Below are positions 18,809 through 29,085 of a stretch of DNA of 35,132 bases, one piece after another (the first letter of the stretch is position 1; each line of letters starts with the position of its first letter). The stretch spans positions 1-35,132 of the forward strand of contig CAMVIX010000011.1 of NCBI GenBank assembly GCA_947167695.1, given 5' to 3'. The notes under the pieces were generated by a model. It did no database searches. It was not told where the DNA came from and saw nothing but the letters and a program-made list of their open reading frames with translations. The stretch comes from an uncultured Clostridiaceae bacterium (GTDB lineage Bacteria > Bacillota > Clostridia > TANB77 > CAG-508). The position numbers and the translations under genes are program-made.

Positions 18809-20563
18809 TTAGTTTTTTTGAATATCTATTTTTATATGTACATCTTCTAGTTGTTTTTCTGATACAACTGATGGAGCATTCATCATTAAGTCTCTTGCTT
18901 TTTTGTTCTTAGGGAATGCTATTACCTCTCTTATATTATCTTCTCCTGCAATTAACATTACCATTCTATCTACTCCTGGTGCTGCTCCTGCATGTGGAGG
19001 TGTGCCATATGAAAATGCATTATATAGCGCTCCAAATTTTTTCTTTACGTCTTCTTCAGTGTATCCCGCGATTTCAAATGCCTTTATCATTACTTCTTGG
19101 TCATGATTTCTTACTGCTCCAGATGCAAGCTCATATCCATTACATACCATATCATATTGATATGCTAAAATTTCTAGTGGATCTTTGTTTAAAAGTGCAT
19201 CCATTCCGCCTTGTGGCATTGAAAATGGATTATGGTTAAAATCTATTGTTCCTTCGTCTGAAAGCTCGTACATTGGGAAATCTACTATAAAGCAGAATTT
19301 AAATACATCTTTTTCTATGATGTCAAGCTGTTTACCAAGTTCTATTCTAATTCCGCCTGCAATTTTTTGAGCTGTTTCTTTTTTATCTGCAACAAAACAA
19401 ATTGCATCCCCTTGTTTTGCAGATGTTATTTCAAGCAATTTTCTCTTGGCATCTTCACTTACAAATTTTGCAATTGAGCCTGTTAACTCTTCTTCTAATT
19501 TAACCCAAGCTAGTCCTTTTGCACCTAGCTCACTTATTGCAAATTCTCCAAGCCTATCAAAGAATTTTCTTCCTTGGTTTGCTCCATTTGGAATAACTAT
19601 TGCTTTTACAGTTTTTCCTTTAAATGCTTGAAAATCTAAATTCTCGAAAACGCTACTTACATCTGTTATAATTAAAGGATTACGAAGGTCTGGCTTATCA
19701 CTTCCGTATTTCTCCATTGCTTCTCTATAAGGAATTCTTACAACTTCTTCGTCAATTGTTCCTTTTGCATGCTTCTTAAATGTATTTAATACAACAGTTT
19801 TTAGGATTTCTAACACATCTTCTTGTGTTGCAAAGCTCATTTCAAAATCTAATTGATAAAACTCTCCTGGGCTTCTATCTGCTCTTGGGTCTTCATCTCT
19901 AAAGCAGGGTGCTATTTGGAAATATTTGTTAAACCCAGACACCATAAGTAATTGTTTAAACTGTTGTGGTGCTTGAGGCAATGCATAAAACTCCCCAGGA
20001 TGAAGTCTGCTTGGTACTAAAAAGTCTCTTGCTCCTTCTGGAGAAGAATTTGCTAGTATTGGAGTTTGTATTTCTGTAAAATCCATTTTTGTCATTTCTT
20101 CTCTTAATGTTTGCAAAATTTTAGAACGAAGTAAAATATTATTATGTATTTTTTCATTTCTTAAATCTAAAAATCTGTACTCTAACCTTAAGTCTTCTCT
20201 TACATCAGTTTGCTCATTACTATTTATTTCAAATGGAAGTACATTTTTGCACTTGCCTAAAATAGTAATATTACTTGCCATTATTTCAATTTCGCCAGTT
20301 GGAATTTTATCATTTTTGCTTTGTCTTTCAACAACTTTACCATCTACTCTAATTGTGCATTCTGTATTTAGGCCTTTAGCTATATTCTGCAAATCTTCTT
20401 GCTCCGAAATAACTATTTGAGTAATTCCAAATTCATCTCTTAAATCTATAAATCTCATGCCTCCAAGGTTGCGTATCCTTTGAACCCACCCTGAAAGGCG
20501 AACTGTCTCTCCTACATTTTTTATTGTAAGTTCACCACAATTATGTGTTCTGTATTCATGCAT
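18809..20563 (-). CDS. aspS: Aspartyl-tRNA synthetase
   Basis: GWVQRIRNLGGMRFIDLRDEFG, PGEFYQLDFEMSF, FRDEDPRADRSPGEF, GAAPGVDRMVML. Confidence 0.97.
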   Translation of the reverse strand: MHEYRTHNCGELTIKNVGETVRLSGWVQRIRNLGGMRFIDLRDEFGITQIVISEQEDLQNIAKGLNTECTIRVDGKVVERQSKNDKIPTGEIEIMASNITILGKCKNVLPFEINSNEQTDVREDLRLEYRFLDLRNEKIHNNILLRSKILQTLREEMTKMDFTEIQTPILANSSPEGARDFLVPSRLHPGEFYALPQAPQQFKQLLMVSGFNKYFQIAPCFRDEDPRADRSPGEFYQLDFEMSFATQEDVLEILKTVVLNTFKKHAKGTIDEEVVRIPYREAMEKYGSDKPDLRNPLIITDVSSVFENLDFQAFKGKTVKAIVIPNGANQGRKFFDRLGEFAISELGAKGLAWVKLEEELTGSIAKFVSEDAKRKLLEITSAKQGDAICFVADKKETAQKIAGGIRIELGKQLDIIEKDVFKFCFIVDFPMYELSDEGTIDFNHNPFSMPQGGMDALLNKDPLEILAYQYDMVCNGYELASGAVRNHDQEVMIKAFEIAGYTEEDVKKKFGALYNAFSYGTPPHAGAAPGVDRMVMLIAGEDNIREVIAFPKNKKARDLMMNAPSVVSEKQLEDVHIKIDIQKN

Positions 20564-20700
20564 TTATACTGCCTCCTATTGTTTTTTCATTTTTTCTTTA
20601 CTTTTAAATAACTTCGATGTTTAGTCAATTGTTCCATTGTTTTTAAAACATCTATCACAATTCTTCACCATTCACTATTCGCTATTCATTATTCATTAAT

Positions 20701-22140
20701 TTAATATTGTCTTCCCCATACTACCATTTCCTTGGCTTTTTTCCCACATACTACACATGTGTCTGATATGTGTTCTTGCTCAAAAGGTATGCATCTTGAA
20801 TGTGCTCCTGTTTGTTCTTTTATTTTATTTTCACATTCTTCGTCTCCACACCACATTGCTTTGATATACCCTTGATTCTTATTTATTTTTTCTTCAAATT
20901 CTTCCATTGTCATTGCAACATTTGTTCTTGTTTCATTTCTTTTTTTACATTCATTATACATGTTTATTTGTATTTTGTCTAATAGTTTTCCAAGTTCTTC
21001 ATTTAAGTCTTTTAGGCTTATTGTTATTTTTTCGGCAGTATCACGTCTTACAGCAATAGCCACTCCATTTTCGATGTCTCTTGGTCCTATTTCAATTCTT
21101 ACAGGTACTCCTCTCATTTCCCAGTCATTAAATTTGTACCCATTTGAATAATTATCTCTATCATCTAGTTCTACTCTATATTTTTCTTTAAGTTCCTCAT
21201 ATATTTGGTTTGCTTTATCTAGTACGCCTTCTTTATGAATAGCGACAGGTACAATAACCGCTTGAATAGGAGCTACTTTTGGTGGTAGCTTCAGCCCTCT
21301 ATTATCTCCATGTGCCATAATAACCGCACCTATTAATCTTGTGCTAATTCCCCATGATGTCTGGTATGCATACTCTTCTTTTCCTTCTTTATTTTGGAAT
21401 TTAATATCGAATGGTTTGGTAAAGTTTTGACCAAAATAATGTGAAGTTCCTGCTTGCAGGGCTCTTCCATCATGCATTAAGGTTTCTACTGTATATGTTG
21501 CTTCTGCTCCTGCAAACTGCTCTTTTGGCGTTTTTCTTCCTTTTAATACAGGTATTGCAAGTAATTCTTCTATTACTTCTTGATAAATATTTAGCATTTG
21601 CATTGTGCGTTCTTCTGCTTCTTTTTGGCTTGCGTGTATTGTATGCCCCTCTTGCCATAGAAATTCTCTTGAACGCAAGAATGGCCTTGTTTCTTTTTCC
21701 CAGCGAAGTACGTTACACCATTGATTATATACTAGAGGTAAATCTCTCCATGATTTAACCCATTTTGAATATAATGTTGAAAACATAGTTTCTGAAGTTG
21801 GGCGGATGCATAGTTTTTCATCTAGTTCCTCTCCACCACCAATTGTAACCCATGCTACCTCTGGTGCAAAGCCTTCAACATGGTCTTTTTCTTTTTGAAG
21901 CAGTCCTTCTGGAATAAGCACAGGCATATATACATTTTTTACTCCTGCTTTTTTAAATTTTTCGTCAGCATATTTTTGTATATTTTCCCATATTGCATAC
22001 CCATATGGTTTTATTGCTATGCATCCTTTTGTATCTGTATAATCTGCTAAATCTGCTTTTAATACAATATCTGTATACCATTTTGCAAAATCTTCTTCAA
22101 TATTAGTTATGTCTTTTACAAATTCTTTGTTGTCACTCAT
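20701..22140 (-). CDS. proS: Prolyl-tRNA synthetase (ProS type 3-like)
   Basis: [58 protein letters not shown]-terminal CxxxE...[18 protein letters not shown]. Confidence 0.96.
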   Translation of the reverse strand: MSDNKEFVKDITNIEEDFAKWYTDIVLKADLADYTDTKGCIAIKPYGYAIWENIQKYADEKFKKAGVKNVYMPVLIPEGLLQKEKDHVEGFAPEVAWVTIGGGEELDEKLCIRPTSETMFSTLYSKWVKSWRDLPLVYNQWCNVLRWEKETRPFLRSREFLWQEGHTIHASQKEAEERTMQMLNIYQEVIEELLAIPVLKGRKTPKEQFAGAEATYTVETLMHDGRALQAGTSHYFGQNFTKPFDIKFQNKEGKEEYAYQTSWGISTRLIGAVIMAHGDNRGLKLPPKVAPIQAVIVPVAIHKEGVLDKANQIYEELKEKYRVELDDRDNYSNGYKFNDWEMRGVPVRIEIGPRDIENGVAIAVRRDTAEKITISLKDLNEELGKLLDKIQINMYNECKKRNETRTNVAMTMEEFEEKINKNQGYIKAMWCGDEECENKIKEQTGAHSRCIPFEQEHISDTCVVCGKKAKEMVVWGRQY

Positions 22141-22158
22141 TTTTATTTTCTCCCTCTA

Positions 22159-22773
22159 CTATAATTTTATATTATCTCCTGCATTTTCCTCCCTTTCGGG
22201 TATTGGAACCTCATTTGGCTCTATTAAGTCATCAATAACTATCTGCTCATTTTCGTCAATTTTATATCTTGGAAGATCAGGTAACTCGTCTAATGATGAT
22301 AATCCAAATGTTTTCAAAAATTCATTTGTCGTTCTATATGCCCTTGGTTTTCCAGGCAAATCAAGTTTTTCTGCTTCTTCTATTAATCCATATTCTAGCA
22401 ATTTATAAATACTAGAATCACAGGCTACTCCTCGTACTGTTTCTATTTCAGCTCTTGTTATTTTAGGATTATATGCAATAATTGAAAGTGTTTCCATGGC
22501 AGCTGCTGATAAGCTTGGTTTTGCTCTGTTGTCGAATATTGGATATAAATAATCATAGTATTCTTTTTTTGTAACCATTTGATAGGCATCTCCAACCTTA
22601 ATTATTTGAAAACCTCTATCTTGATTTTCATACTCAGCTTTGAGCATTTGGATAATTTCTTCTATTTCTTTTGGCTCTATATCTAATATAGAAACTATTT
22701 GAGATAGTTTAACCTCTTTTCCACTTGCAAAAAGAATCGCTTCTATAATTGATTTTTTATTTTCTTTTTCCAT
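22159..22773 (-). CDS. scpB: Segregation and condensation protein B
   Basis: IIEAILFASGKEVKLSQIVSIL...ALETLSIIAY-type motif (AAMETLSIIAYNPKITRAEIETVRGV), GKPRAYRTTNEFLKTFGLSSLDELP. Confidence 0.94.
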   Translation of the reverse strand: MEKENKKSIIEAILFASGKEVKLSQIVSILDIEPKEIEEIIQMLKAEYENQDRGFQIIKVGDAYQMVTKKEYYDYLYPIFDNRAKPSLSAAAMETLSIIAYNPKITRAEIETVRGVACDSSIYKLLEYGLIEEAEKLDLPGKPRAYRTTNEFLKTFGLSSLDELPDLPRYKIDENEQIVIDDLIEPNEVPIPEREENAGDNIKL

Positions 22774-22885
22774 TTTTCCTCTCCCATTTTCTATGTTATA
22801 TTATGCCATTTATTTTGCCAAGTGTCAAGAAAAACTTGTATTTTCTGTAATTTTATGTTATCATATTTTTATGGAGGACAAATCT

Positions 22886-23056
22886 ATGGAAGAAAATGAA
22901 AAAAAAGAAATTGAAATCATATCTGGAGACGGTTCAGAACTTAACATTTCAGAAGTTCATGAACACTTAACAGCAATGAGGCCTAAGTCCAAAGATGAAA
23001 AAGGCAAGAAAAACATTGTCATTCCAAAAGTTCAAGAAGAGTCAGATAATAATTAA
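22886..23056 (+). CDS. Small acidic protein of unknown function
   Basis: MEENEKKEIEIISGDGSELNISEVHEHLTAMRPKSKDEKGKKNIVIPKVQEESDNN*; ggagga RBS upstream. Confidence 0.6.
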   Translation: MEENEKKEIEIISGDGSELNISEVHEHLTAMRPKSKDEKGKKNIVIPKVQEESDNN

Positions 23057-23250
23057 TAAATATGTGCATTTAAACAATAGGCTATATATAAAGATTTATG
23101 TAGTATCGAATGTAACCGGAATATATCTATATATAGTCTATTTAATTGTATGTTATTGTAAACACTTGATTTTTATGCATTTTTATGATAAACTAATAAT
23201 AGTTAAAAAAAGCGAGGTGAAAACTTATCTAACATTTAGGTAAGACATTT

Positions 23251-23526
23251 ATGAGTTTTATTGGAGATTTTTTTAAAAATCTTGCAACAAATCCAAATGT
23301 AATTGATGACGAAGCTATAGACAGAGAATTAGAGCAATTTATTGCTGAAAATTCTGAATCAAATAAAAGAATATCTTTTTTAGAAAATAATATTTCGATT
23401 GACACAGATAGTCTAAAAAAATCTGCTAAAGCTGCTGTTCAGAAAATAAAAGCAAATGGTAAGGTTGCAAATAGCAAAGTTAATAAAAAAGCAAGCGAAA
23501 AAGAAGAAAATGAAATAGAAAAATAA
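23251..23526 (+). CDS. Small hypothetical protein
   Basis: 91-aa ORF MSFIGDFFKNLATNPNVIDDEAIDRELEQF..., ggtgaaa/RBS-like upstream. Confidence 0.55.
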   Translation: MSFIGDFFKNLATNPNVIDDEAIDRELEQFIAENSESNKRISFLENNISIDTDSLKKSAKAAVQKIKANGKVANSKVNKKASEKEENEIEK

Positions 23527-23600
23527 TAGGCAAGCAAAAATATTTAAATTTTTAGTTGACAAACTTCTAAAAAAATATTATAATAATGCTTGTCTTTTAT

Positions 23601-23677
23601 GGCGAAGTAGCTCAGTTGGCTAGAGCATTCGGTTCATACCCGACAGGTCATGTGTTCGAATCACATCTTCGCTACCA
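23601..23677 (+). tRNA. tRNA-Met (CAT anticodon), CCA encoded
   Basis: ggcgaagtagctcagttggctagagcattcggttCATacccgacaggtcatgtgttcgaatcacatcttcgctacca; acceptor, D, anticodon and T arms pair. Confidence 0.95.
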
Positions 23678-23678
23678 C

Positions 23679-23712
23679 AAAAAAATCTCAGCTTACGCTG
23701 AGATTTTTTTTA
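23679..23712. terminator. Bidirectional terminator between tRNA-Met and rpoD
   Basis: aaaaaaatctcagc-ttac-gctgagattttttt. Confidence 0.85.
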
Positions 23713-25338
23713 ATTTATATAGTCTCTTAATTTCTTACTTCTACTTGGATGGCGTAATTTTCTTAAAGCTTTTGCCTCTATCTGGCGAATTCTTTCTCTT
23801 GTAACTTCAAATTCTTTGCCAACCTCTTCTAGAGTACGAGCTTTTCCATCTTCTAATCCGAAGCGTAATTTAAGTACCTTTGCTTCTCTTGGAGTTAAAG
23901 TGCTCATTACCTCATCTAATTGCTCCTTAAGCATTGTGTATGCAGCCGAATCTTGTGGTGCTGGGCTATCTTCATCTTTTATAAAATCACCTAAATGGCT
24001 ATCATCTTCTTCTCCTATTGGAGTTTCAAGTGAAACTGGGTCTTGCGCAATTTTTTGTATTTCCATTACTTTTTCAACTGGAAGTTCTAGTTCAGCTGCA
24101 AGTTCTTCTGGCGTTGGCTCTCTTCCCATTTGTTGTAAAAGATGTCTTGATGTACGAATAAGTTTATTAATTGTTTCTACCATGTGGACAGGAATACGTA
24201 TTGTACGTGCTTGGTCTGCAATAGCTCTTGTTATAGCTTGTCTTATCCACCAGGTTGCATACGTGCTGAATTTAAAACCTTTTGTATAATCGAATTTTTC
24301 AACAGCTTTGATAAGTCCCATGTTGCCCTCTTGAATCAAATCTAAAAATAGCATACCACGTCCAACATATTTTTTAGCAATACTTACTACAAGTCTTAGA
24401 TTTGATTCAGCTAATTTTTGTTTCGCTTCTTCATCGCCTTTTAGCATTCTTTTTGATAAATCAAGTTCTTCATCATAAGTTAAAAGTGGGATTCTGCCTA
24501 TTTCCCTTAAATACATTCTTACAGGGTCATCAATATTTACCCCATCAAAATTCATTGTATCTAGGTCTTCTATCCTTATATCTTCTACTTCTTCCAAATC
24601 TTCAATATCTGGTTCATCTAGATCGTCATCTTTAAGAACATCAACACCAATTTCTTCAAAAGCATCAAAAACTTTATCAATTTGGTCAGGATTTACATCA
24701 CCAAGTTCACTTGCTAATTCTCCATATGTCATTTTCCCTTTTTCTTTAGCCTTTTTTAATATGTTCTTAACTTTATTATCTTCACTTAATTCTGTCTCTT
24801 CGTCTTTTTCTTCTTCCTTTAAATCTATTTTTTCTCCTGCGTTATTCTCTTTTAATTCTACTTCTTGGCTTTTTTCTTTTTGCTCAAGTTTTTTATATTG
24901 CTCATTTTCCTTTTTTTCTACATCAGGCTCTATTTTGCTTTCAACATTTACTTCTTCTATTATTTCAGTTTTGTTTTTATCTTTCTTCTTTTTTCTTTCT
25001 TCTGCCTTTTTTGATTTTTTTTCTGCAATTTCTGTTTCTTTTAACTCCATACTTTTAACTATCTCTTCTTCTGCAGGTGTTACATTTTCTTTCTTGTTTT
25101 TTTCTTTTTTAACTTTTAAAGTTTCTTCTTTTTTTGCCTCTTTTGCTTTTACTACTTTTTCTTTTGTTTCTATTTTTGCAGGTGTCTTTTCTTCCTTTTT
25201 ATCAGTATTTTTTGAGTTTTTTGTTTTGCCCTTTTCTTCTTTAACTTTTTTTGTTTTCTCTACTTTTTCTTGTGGTTTTACCTTTTTTATTTTTTTTGCT
25301 TTATCCTCATTTTCTGCTTCTTTTTTTACTCTTCCCAC
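23710..25338 (-). CDS. rpoD: RNA polymerase primary sigma factor with long Lys/Glu-rich N-terminal extension
   Basis: [136 protein letters not shown]. Confidence 0.97.
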   Translation of the reverse strand: MGRVKKEAENEDKAKKIKKVKPQEKVEKTKKVKEEKGKTKNSKNTDKKEEKTPAKIETKEKVVKAKEAKKEETLKVKKEKNKKENVTPAEEEIVKSMELKETEIAEKKSKKAEERKKKKDKNKTEIIEEVNVESKIEPDVEKKENEQYKKLEQKEKSQEVELKENNAGEKIDLKEEEKDEETELSEDNKVKNILKKAKEKGKMTYGELASELGDVNPDQIDKVFDAFEEIGVDVLKDDDLDEPDIEDLEEVEDIRIEDLDTMNFDGVNIDDPVRMYLREIGRIPLLTYDEELDLSKRMLKGDEEAKQKLAESNLRLVVSIAKKYVGRGMLFLDLIQEGNMGLIKAVEKFDYTKGFKFSTYATWWIRQAITRAIADQARTIRIPVHMVETINKLIRTSRHLLQQMGREPTPEELAAELELPVEKVMEIQKIAQDPVSLETPIGEEDDSHLGDFIKDEDSPAPQDSAAYTMLKEQLDEVMSTLTPREAKVLKLRFGLEDGKARTLEEVGKEFEVTRERIRQIEAKALRKLRHPSRSKKLRDYIN

Positions 25339-25341
25339 TTA

Positions 25342-27228
25342 TTACCCCTCCAATTTCTTTTTTGCAAGTTTCAGTATGATGTTCTTTAATTCTATTTCTA
25401 AACTTTTAGCTTCATCTATTGGTAAATCTCTTTCATTTAGCCTTTTTATTATTTCTTCCTTTTTGTGTGTTAGTTTTTCCTTGTTATAAATATATAAAAT
25501 GTCTTCAATACATTTATCTAGGTCTGTAACTTCGTAATCTAGTGCCATTATAGCAGTAGCTTGCCCAATAGCAGGCTCGTCATCTTCTAAAAGCCCTGAA
25601 ATGTCTTCTATATTACTTTTTCCTTTTTCAAATTCTTCATACATCTTTTTCATTATTTTTTTATTTTGTTCAAGCTTAAAATCTTCTGGCTTAATAGAAT
25701 TTTTTATTTTTTCAAAAACTGCTACCCCTTCATTTAGTAATAGTGCTATTATCATGTTTTCTCTTTTGGCTAATTCGCTATTTGCAATATCTTTGTTCTG
25801 CTTCCTAATAGGCTCTTTTAGCAAAGTTTTCTCAGGATTCAAATTACCATATTTCATTTTGTTTACCTGTGCATAAATTGCTTCTTTTGAGATTTTATAT
25901 TCATTTGAAATTTTGTCTATATAAATTTCCAGCTCTATTTTGCTGTCAATTGGTACTAGGATTTTTGCAATTTCTGTTAAAAACTTTATCTTGTCATTTG
26001 ATGAATTTATTTGCATGTTTCCTTTTAAAATTTTAACCTTGTATTCTACAAGCGAAATTGCCTCATCCATAAGTTTAGAAAATCTTCCGCTACCATATTT
26101 TATAATGTACTCATCTGGGTCTTTTGCACCTTCCATTTGGAGTATCCTTACGTCGCACCCCATATTAGTTAAAATATCTAATCCTCTTACTATGGCAGCT
26201 TGTCCAGCACCATCTGAATCATATCCTAATATTATTTGATTTGAAGATTTTCGAAGTAGTCTTCCTTGGTTTTCTGTAAGAGCCGTTCCTAACGATGCAA
26301 CAACATTTGTAATGCCTCTTTGGTAAAGAGAAATAGCATCCATGTAGCCCTCTACAATAAGTAACCTTGAAGTATCATACCTCTTTGCAACATTTAGCCC
26401 AAATAAATGCCTTCCTTTGGTGTAAACAATGTTTTCTGGAGAATTTACATATTTTGCATCAGGTGAATTTAATTCGCGTGGTCTAAATTCATCGATTACT
26501 CTTCCACCAAATGCAATAACCTTTCCTCTAACATCTTGAATTGGTATCATAAACCTTCCTCTAAACCTGTCCACAAAATCGCCTTTTTCGGTTTTAATAA
26601 CTAAACTTGATGCAAGGATTTGTTCGTCTGTAAAACCCTGTTTCTTAAGGAAATCATAGAGCTCCGTATACTTTGGATTCGAATACCCTATCAAAAAAGC
26701 CTTTAAAGTTTTATTATCTAGCTTACGTTTTTTTACATAGTTTTGTGCTTCTTTAGCTGTAGTTTTGTATAAATTTTCATGATAAAAATTAGCAGTTATA
26801 TCGTTTATTTCGTAAACCTTTTTTTTAAGCTCCTGCTTTTTATCATCTTGATAAGATGAGCCCGATGGTAATGTTATTCCTGCTCTTTCTGCAAGTGTTT
26901 CTAATGCGTCTTTAAAATCTAATCCCTCAATTTTGGAAATAAAATGAATTACATTTCCCCCAGCTCCGCAACCGAAGCAATGGAAAATCTGCTTATCTGC
27001 TGAGACAGAAAAAGAAGGTGATTTTTCTCTATGAAATGGGCAAAGTCCAAAGTAATTTCTACCACTCTTTTTTAATGTAACATATTGTGATACAACGTCT
27101 ACTATGTCATTAGAACTTCTTATTTCTTCAATAAGTTCTTCACTATAAAAAGCCATTTTAATTCCTTTCCTTATAATATAATATATTCGACAAATTTGCC
27201 TTAATTCCTTCTTATGGAAACTAAACAA
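25342..27228 (-). CDS. dnaG: DNA primase
   Basis: YVTLKKSGRNYFGLCPFHREKSPSFSVSADKQIFHCFGCGAGGNVIHF zinc finger; TOPRIM LLIVEGYMDAISLYQRGITNVVASLGTALT. Confidence 0.97.
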   Translation of the reverse strand: MFSFHKKELRQICRIYYIIRKGIKMAFYSEELIEEIRSSNDIVDVVSQYVTLKKSGRNYFGLCPFHREKSPSFSVSADKQIFHCFGCGAGGNVIHFISKIEGLDFKDALETLAERAGITLPSGSSYQDDKKQELKKKVYEINDITANFYHENLYKTTAKEAQNYVKKRKLDNKTLKAFLIGYSNPKYTELYDFLKKQGFTDEQILASSLVIKTEKGDFVDRFRGRFMIPIQDVRGKVIAFGGRVIDEFRPRELNSPDAKYVNSPENIVYTKGRHLFGLNVAKRYDTSRLLIVEGYMDAISLYQRGITNVVASLGTALTENQGRLLRKSSNQIILGYDSDGAGQAAIVRGLDILTNMGCDVRILQMEGAKDPDEYIIKYGSGRFSKLMDEAISLVEYKVKILKGNMQINSSNDKIKFLTEIAKILVPIDSKIELEIYIDKISNEYKISKEAIYAQVNKMKYGNLNPEKTLLKEPIRKQNKDIANSELAKRENMIIALLLNEGVAVFEKIKNSIKPEDFKLEQNKKIMKKMYEEFEKGKSNIEDISGLLEDDEPAIGQATAIMALDYEVTDLDKCIEDILYIYNKEKLTHKKEEIIKRLNERDLPIDEAKSLEIELKNIILKLAKKKLEG

Positions 27229-27249
27229 AAAAGCAAAATTTGTCGAAAG

Positions 27250-27340
27250 GAGAAAAGGGTGAGAAAAGGGGACGGTTCTAATTTCTCAATCCAAAATAGA
27301 TTGAGAAATTAGAACCGTCCCCTTTTCTCACCCTTTTCTC
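27250..27340. repeat. Perfect 42-bp palindromic element (7-nt loop)
   Basis: gagaaaagggtgagaaaaggggacggttctaatttctcaatc / gattgagaaattagaaccgtccccttttctcacccttttctc. Confidence 0.95.
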
Positions 27341-27348
27341 AGTTTTCT

Positions 27349-27915
27349 CTATGCTTCTGTTCCATTAAATGGAATAAACTTCTTTACAATATTTGGTGTA
27401 GCTTCTTGCTTTTGCGGAATTTCTGGATTAAACTCCGCATAAGAAGTGCTTATTTTATTTTCTACTAAATTTTCTATGTAGTCTTTTGAAGAATGCTCTG
27501 CTAAAACAAGCTCGCTTACTAAAATTTGCTTAGCATTTAAAAGCATCTTTTTTTCGCCTGTAGAAAGGCCTTTTTCTTTTTGCTTAAAACTTAAATTTCT
27601 AACTACATCAGCAATTTCATATATATCTCCACTTTTCATTTTTTCCATATTGTCTCTGTATCTTTTACTCCAGTTCATAGACATTTGTGTACTATTTTCT
27701 TCTAGTACAGAAATAACTTTTCCTGCAGTTTCTTTATCTATAATATTTCTTATACCAATATCTTCTGCTTTAGCAACTGGTACCATTGCCTTAACTTCAC
27801 CTGGCATCTTAAGTATATAATATGCTTGTTTTTCACCTAAAATATCCTTTTCCTCAATAGCTTCTATTGTTCCTGCTCCATGCATTGGATATACTATCTT
27901 GTCTCCAACATTAAA
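27349..27915 (-). CDS. CarD/CdnL family transcriptional regulator (ORF open to 27960; start at MFNVGDKIVYP likely)
   Basis: MFNVGDKIVYPMHGAGTIEAIEEKDILGEKQAYYILKMP... Confidence 0.92.
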   Translation of the reverse strand, partial: FNVGDKIVYPMHGAGTIEAIEEKDILGEKQAYYILKMPGEVKAMVPVAKAEDIGIRNIIDKETAGKVISVLEENSTQMSMNWSKRYRDNMEKMKSGDIYEIADVVRNLSFKQKEKGLSTGEKKMLLNAKQILVSELVLAEHSSKDYIENLVENKISTSYAEFNPEIPQKQEATPNIVKKFIPFNGTEA

Positions 27916-27978
27916 CATACTATCACTCCTTATTTTATTTTGTCTATAATCTCTCGACAAGATATATTATACTACAAA

Positions 27979-28015
27979 AATTACCAAAAGTCAAAACTTT
28001 TGGTAATTTTTTTTG
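27979..28015. terminator. Terminator hairpin between dut and carD
   Basis: aattaccaaaagtcaaaacttttggtaatttttttt. Confidence 0.75.
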
Positions 28016-28050
28016 AAACGGTGAGGCATGTCCCCGCTGTCTCAATTTGC

Positions 28051-28512
28051 TTATTTACTTGTAGATCCAAATCCTCCGGTACGTTCTTCTGTAGAATTAT
28101 CTCCATCTGCTATAAAATATTTTTGGAAAATGGCTTGGCCAATTGCATCTCCTTTTTTTATTGTAATGTCTTCAGCTTTTATATTGTAGAAGGCAAACAT
28201 AATATGGCCATCATTATCTGGGTTTTCATAATAATCTCTATCTATTATTCCAATTCCATTTGCTAAAATTAGTCCTTTTTTTCCTGGGTTAGAACTGCGG
28301 TTTGCAATCATTAAATATTCATCTTCTGGCATATATGCCTTGATTCCTGTTTTAACAAGTGTAGGTTTTGCACCCGGTGTAAATGCTGGTATAACAGTAT
28401 CTTCTACTGCTTCTACATCATAACCTGCTGAATATTTTGTTTTTCTAACAGGAAGATTAACTTCCATATTTTCAAATCCTTTAGCTACTTCAAATCCTCT
28501 AACTTTTTCCAT
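28051..28512 (-). CDS. dut: dUTP diphosphatase
   Basis: SAGYDVEAVED, IANRSSNPGKKGLILANGIGIIDRDYY, IQ-type GDAIGQAIFQKY, ERTGGFGSTSK. Confidence 0.95.
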   Translation of the reverse strand: MEKVRGFEVAKGFENMEVNLPVRKTKYSAGYDVEAVEDTVIPAFTPGAKPTLVKTGIKAYMPEDEYLMIANRSSNPGKKGLILANGIGIIDRDYYENPDNDGHIMFAFYNIKAEDITIKKGDAIGQAIFQKYFIADGDNSTEERTGGFGSTSK

Positions 28513-28808
28513 AACAATTTCTCCTTTTTTTGTTCATTATATATGAACAAAAAAATAATTGCAAGATAAATCCCTTATATTTTATATTATAAAAAAAATA
28601 GCGAAGCATCCGCAGTTTCACCGAAAAATTACTATATTTCGCCTGCGTTTGTAACGTTTCAAAAATTATGATACATGCAAAAAAAATTGCAATATAAATT
28701 ATTAACCTTTCTAGAAATTTTTCAATGCATTCTCCAAGTGTTTCACGTATTGCTCTAAATCCACATAATATATAATAACAAACACTAGAAAAAGGAGCGA
28801 GAAATACA

Positions 28809-29030
28809 TTGACTACATTGGATAAACTCCCATTAAATAGACAAGGGAAAATAGTAGATTTACGCTGCAATGGTGATATTAGAAGAAGAATGCTAGATTT
28901 AGGTATTATACCAGGGACTTCCATAATTCCAGTTTTAAAGAGTCCCTCTGGAGACCCCAGAGCTTTTGAAGTACGTAGCACACTGCTTGCAATAAGGGAC
29001 GAAAATGCTAGAGAAATATTGATTGAATGA
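28809..29030 (+). CDS. feoA: Ferrous iron transport protein A (FeoA)
   Basis: TTLDKLPLNRQGKIVDLRCNGDIRRRMLDLGIIPGTSIIPVLKSPSGDPRAFEVRSTLLAIRDENAREILIE. Confidence 0.92.
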   Translation: MTTLDKLPLNRQGKIVDLRCNGDIRRRMLDLGIIPGTSIIPVLKSPSGDPRAFEVRSTLLAIRDENAREILIE

Positions 29031-29046
29031 AATGAATATAGGTAAG

Positions 29047-29080
29047 CCAAGGGAACATGATTAATCTTGTTCCCTTTATG
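29047..29080 (+). terminator. Terminator after feoA
   Basis: aagggaacatgattaatcttgttcccttt inverted repeat. Confidence 0.7.
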
Positions 29081-29085
29081 GGATT

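Noticed and set aside
24761-25489. 242-aa plus-strand Ser/Phe-rich ORF opposite rpoD/dnaG
   Set aside because: Antisense of the Lys/Glu-rich rpoD N-terminal extension; composition artefact.
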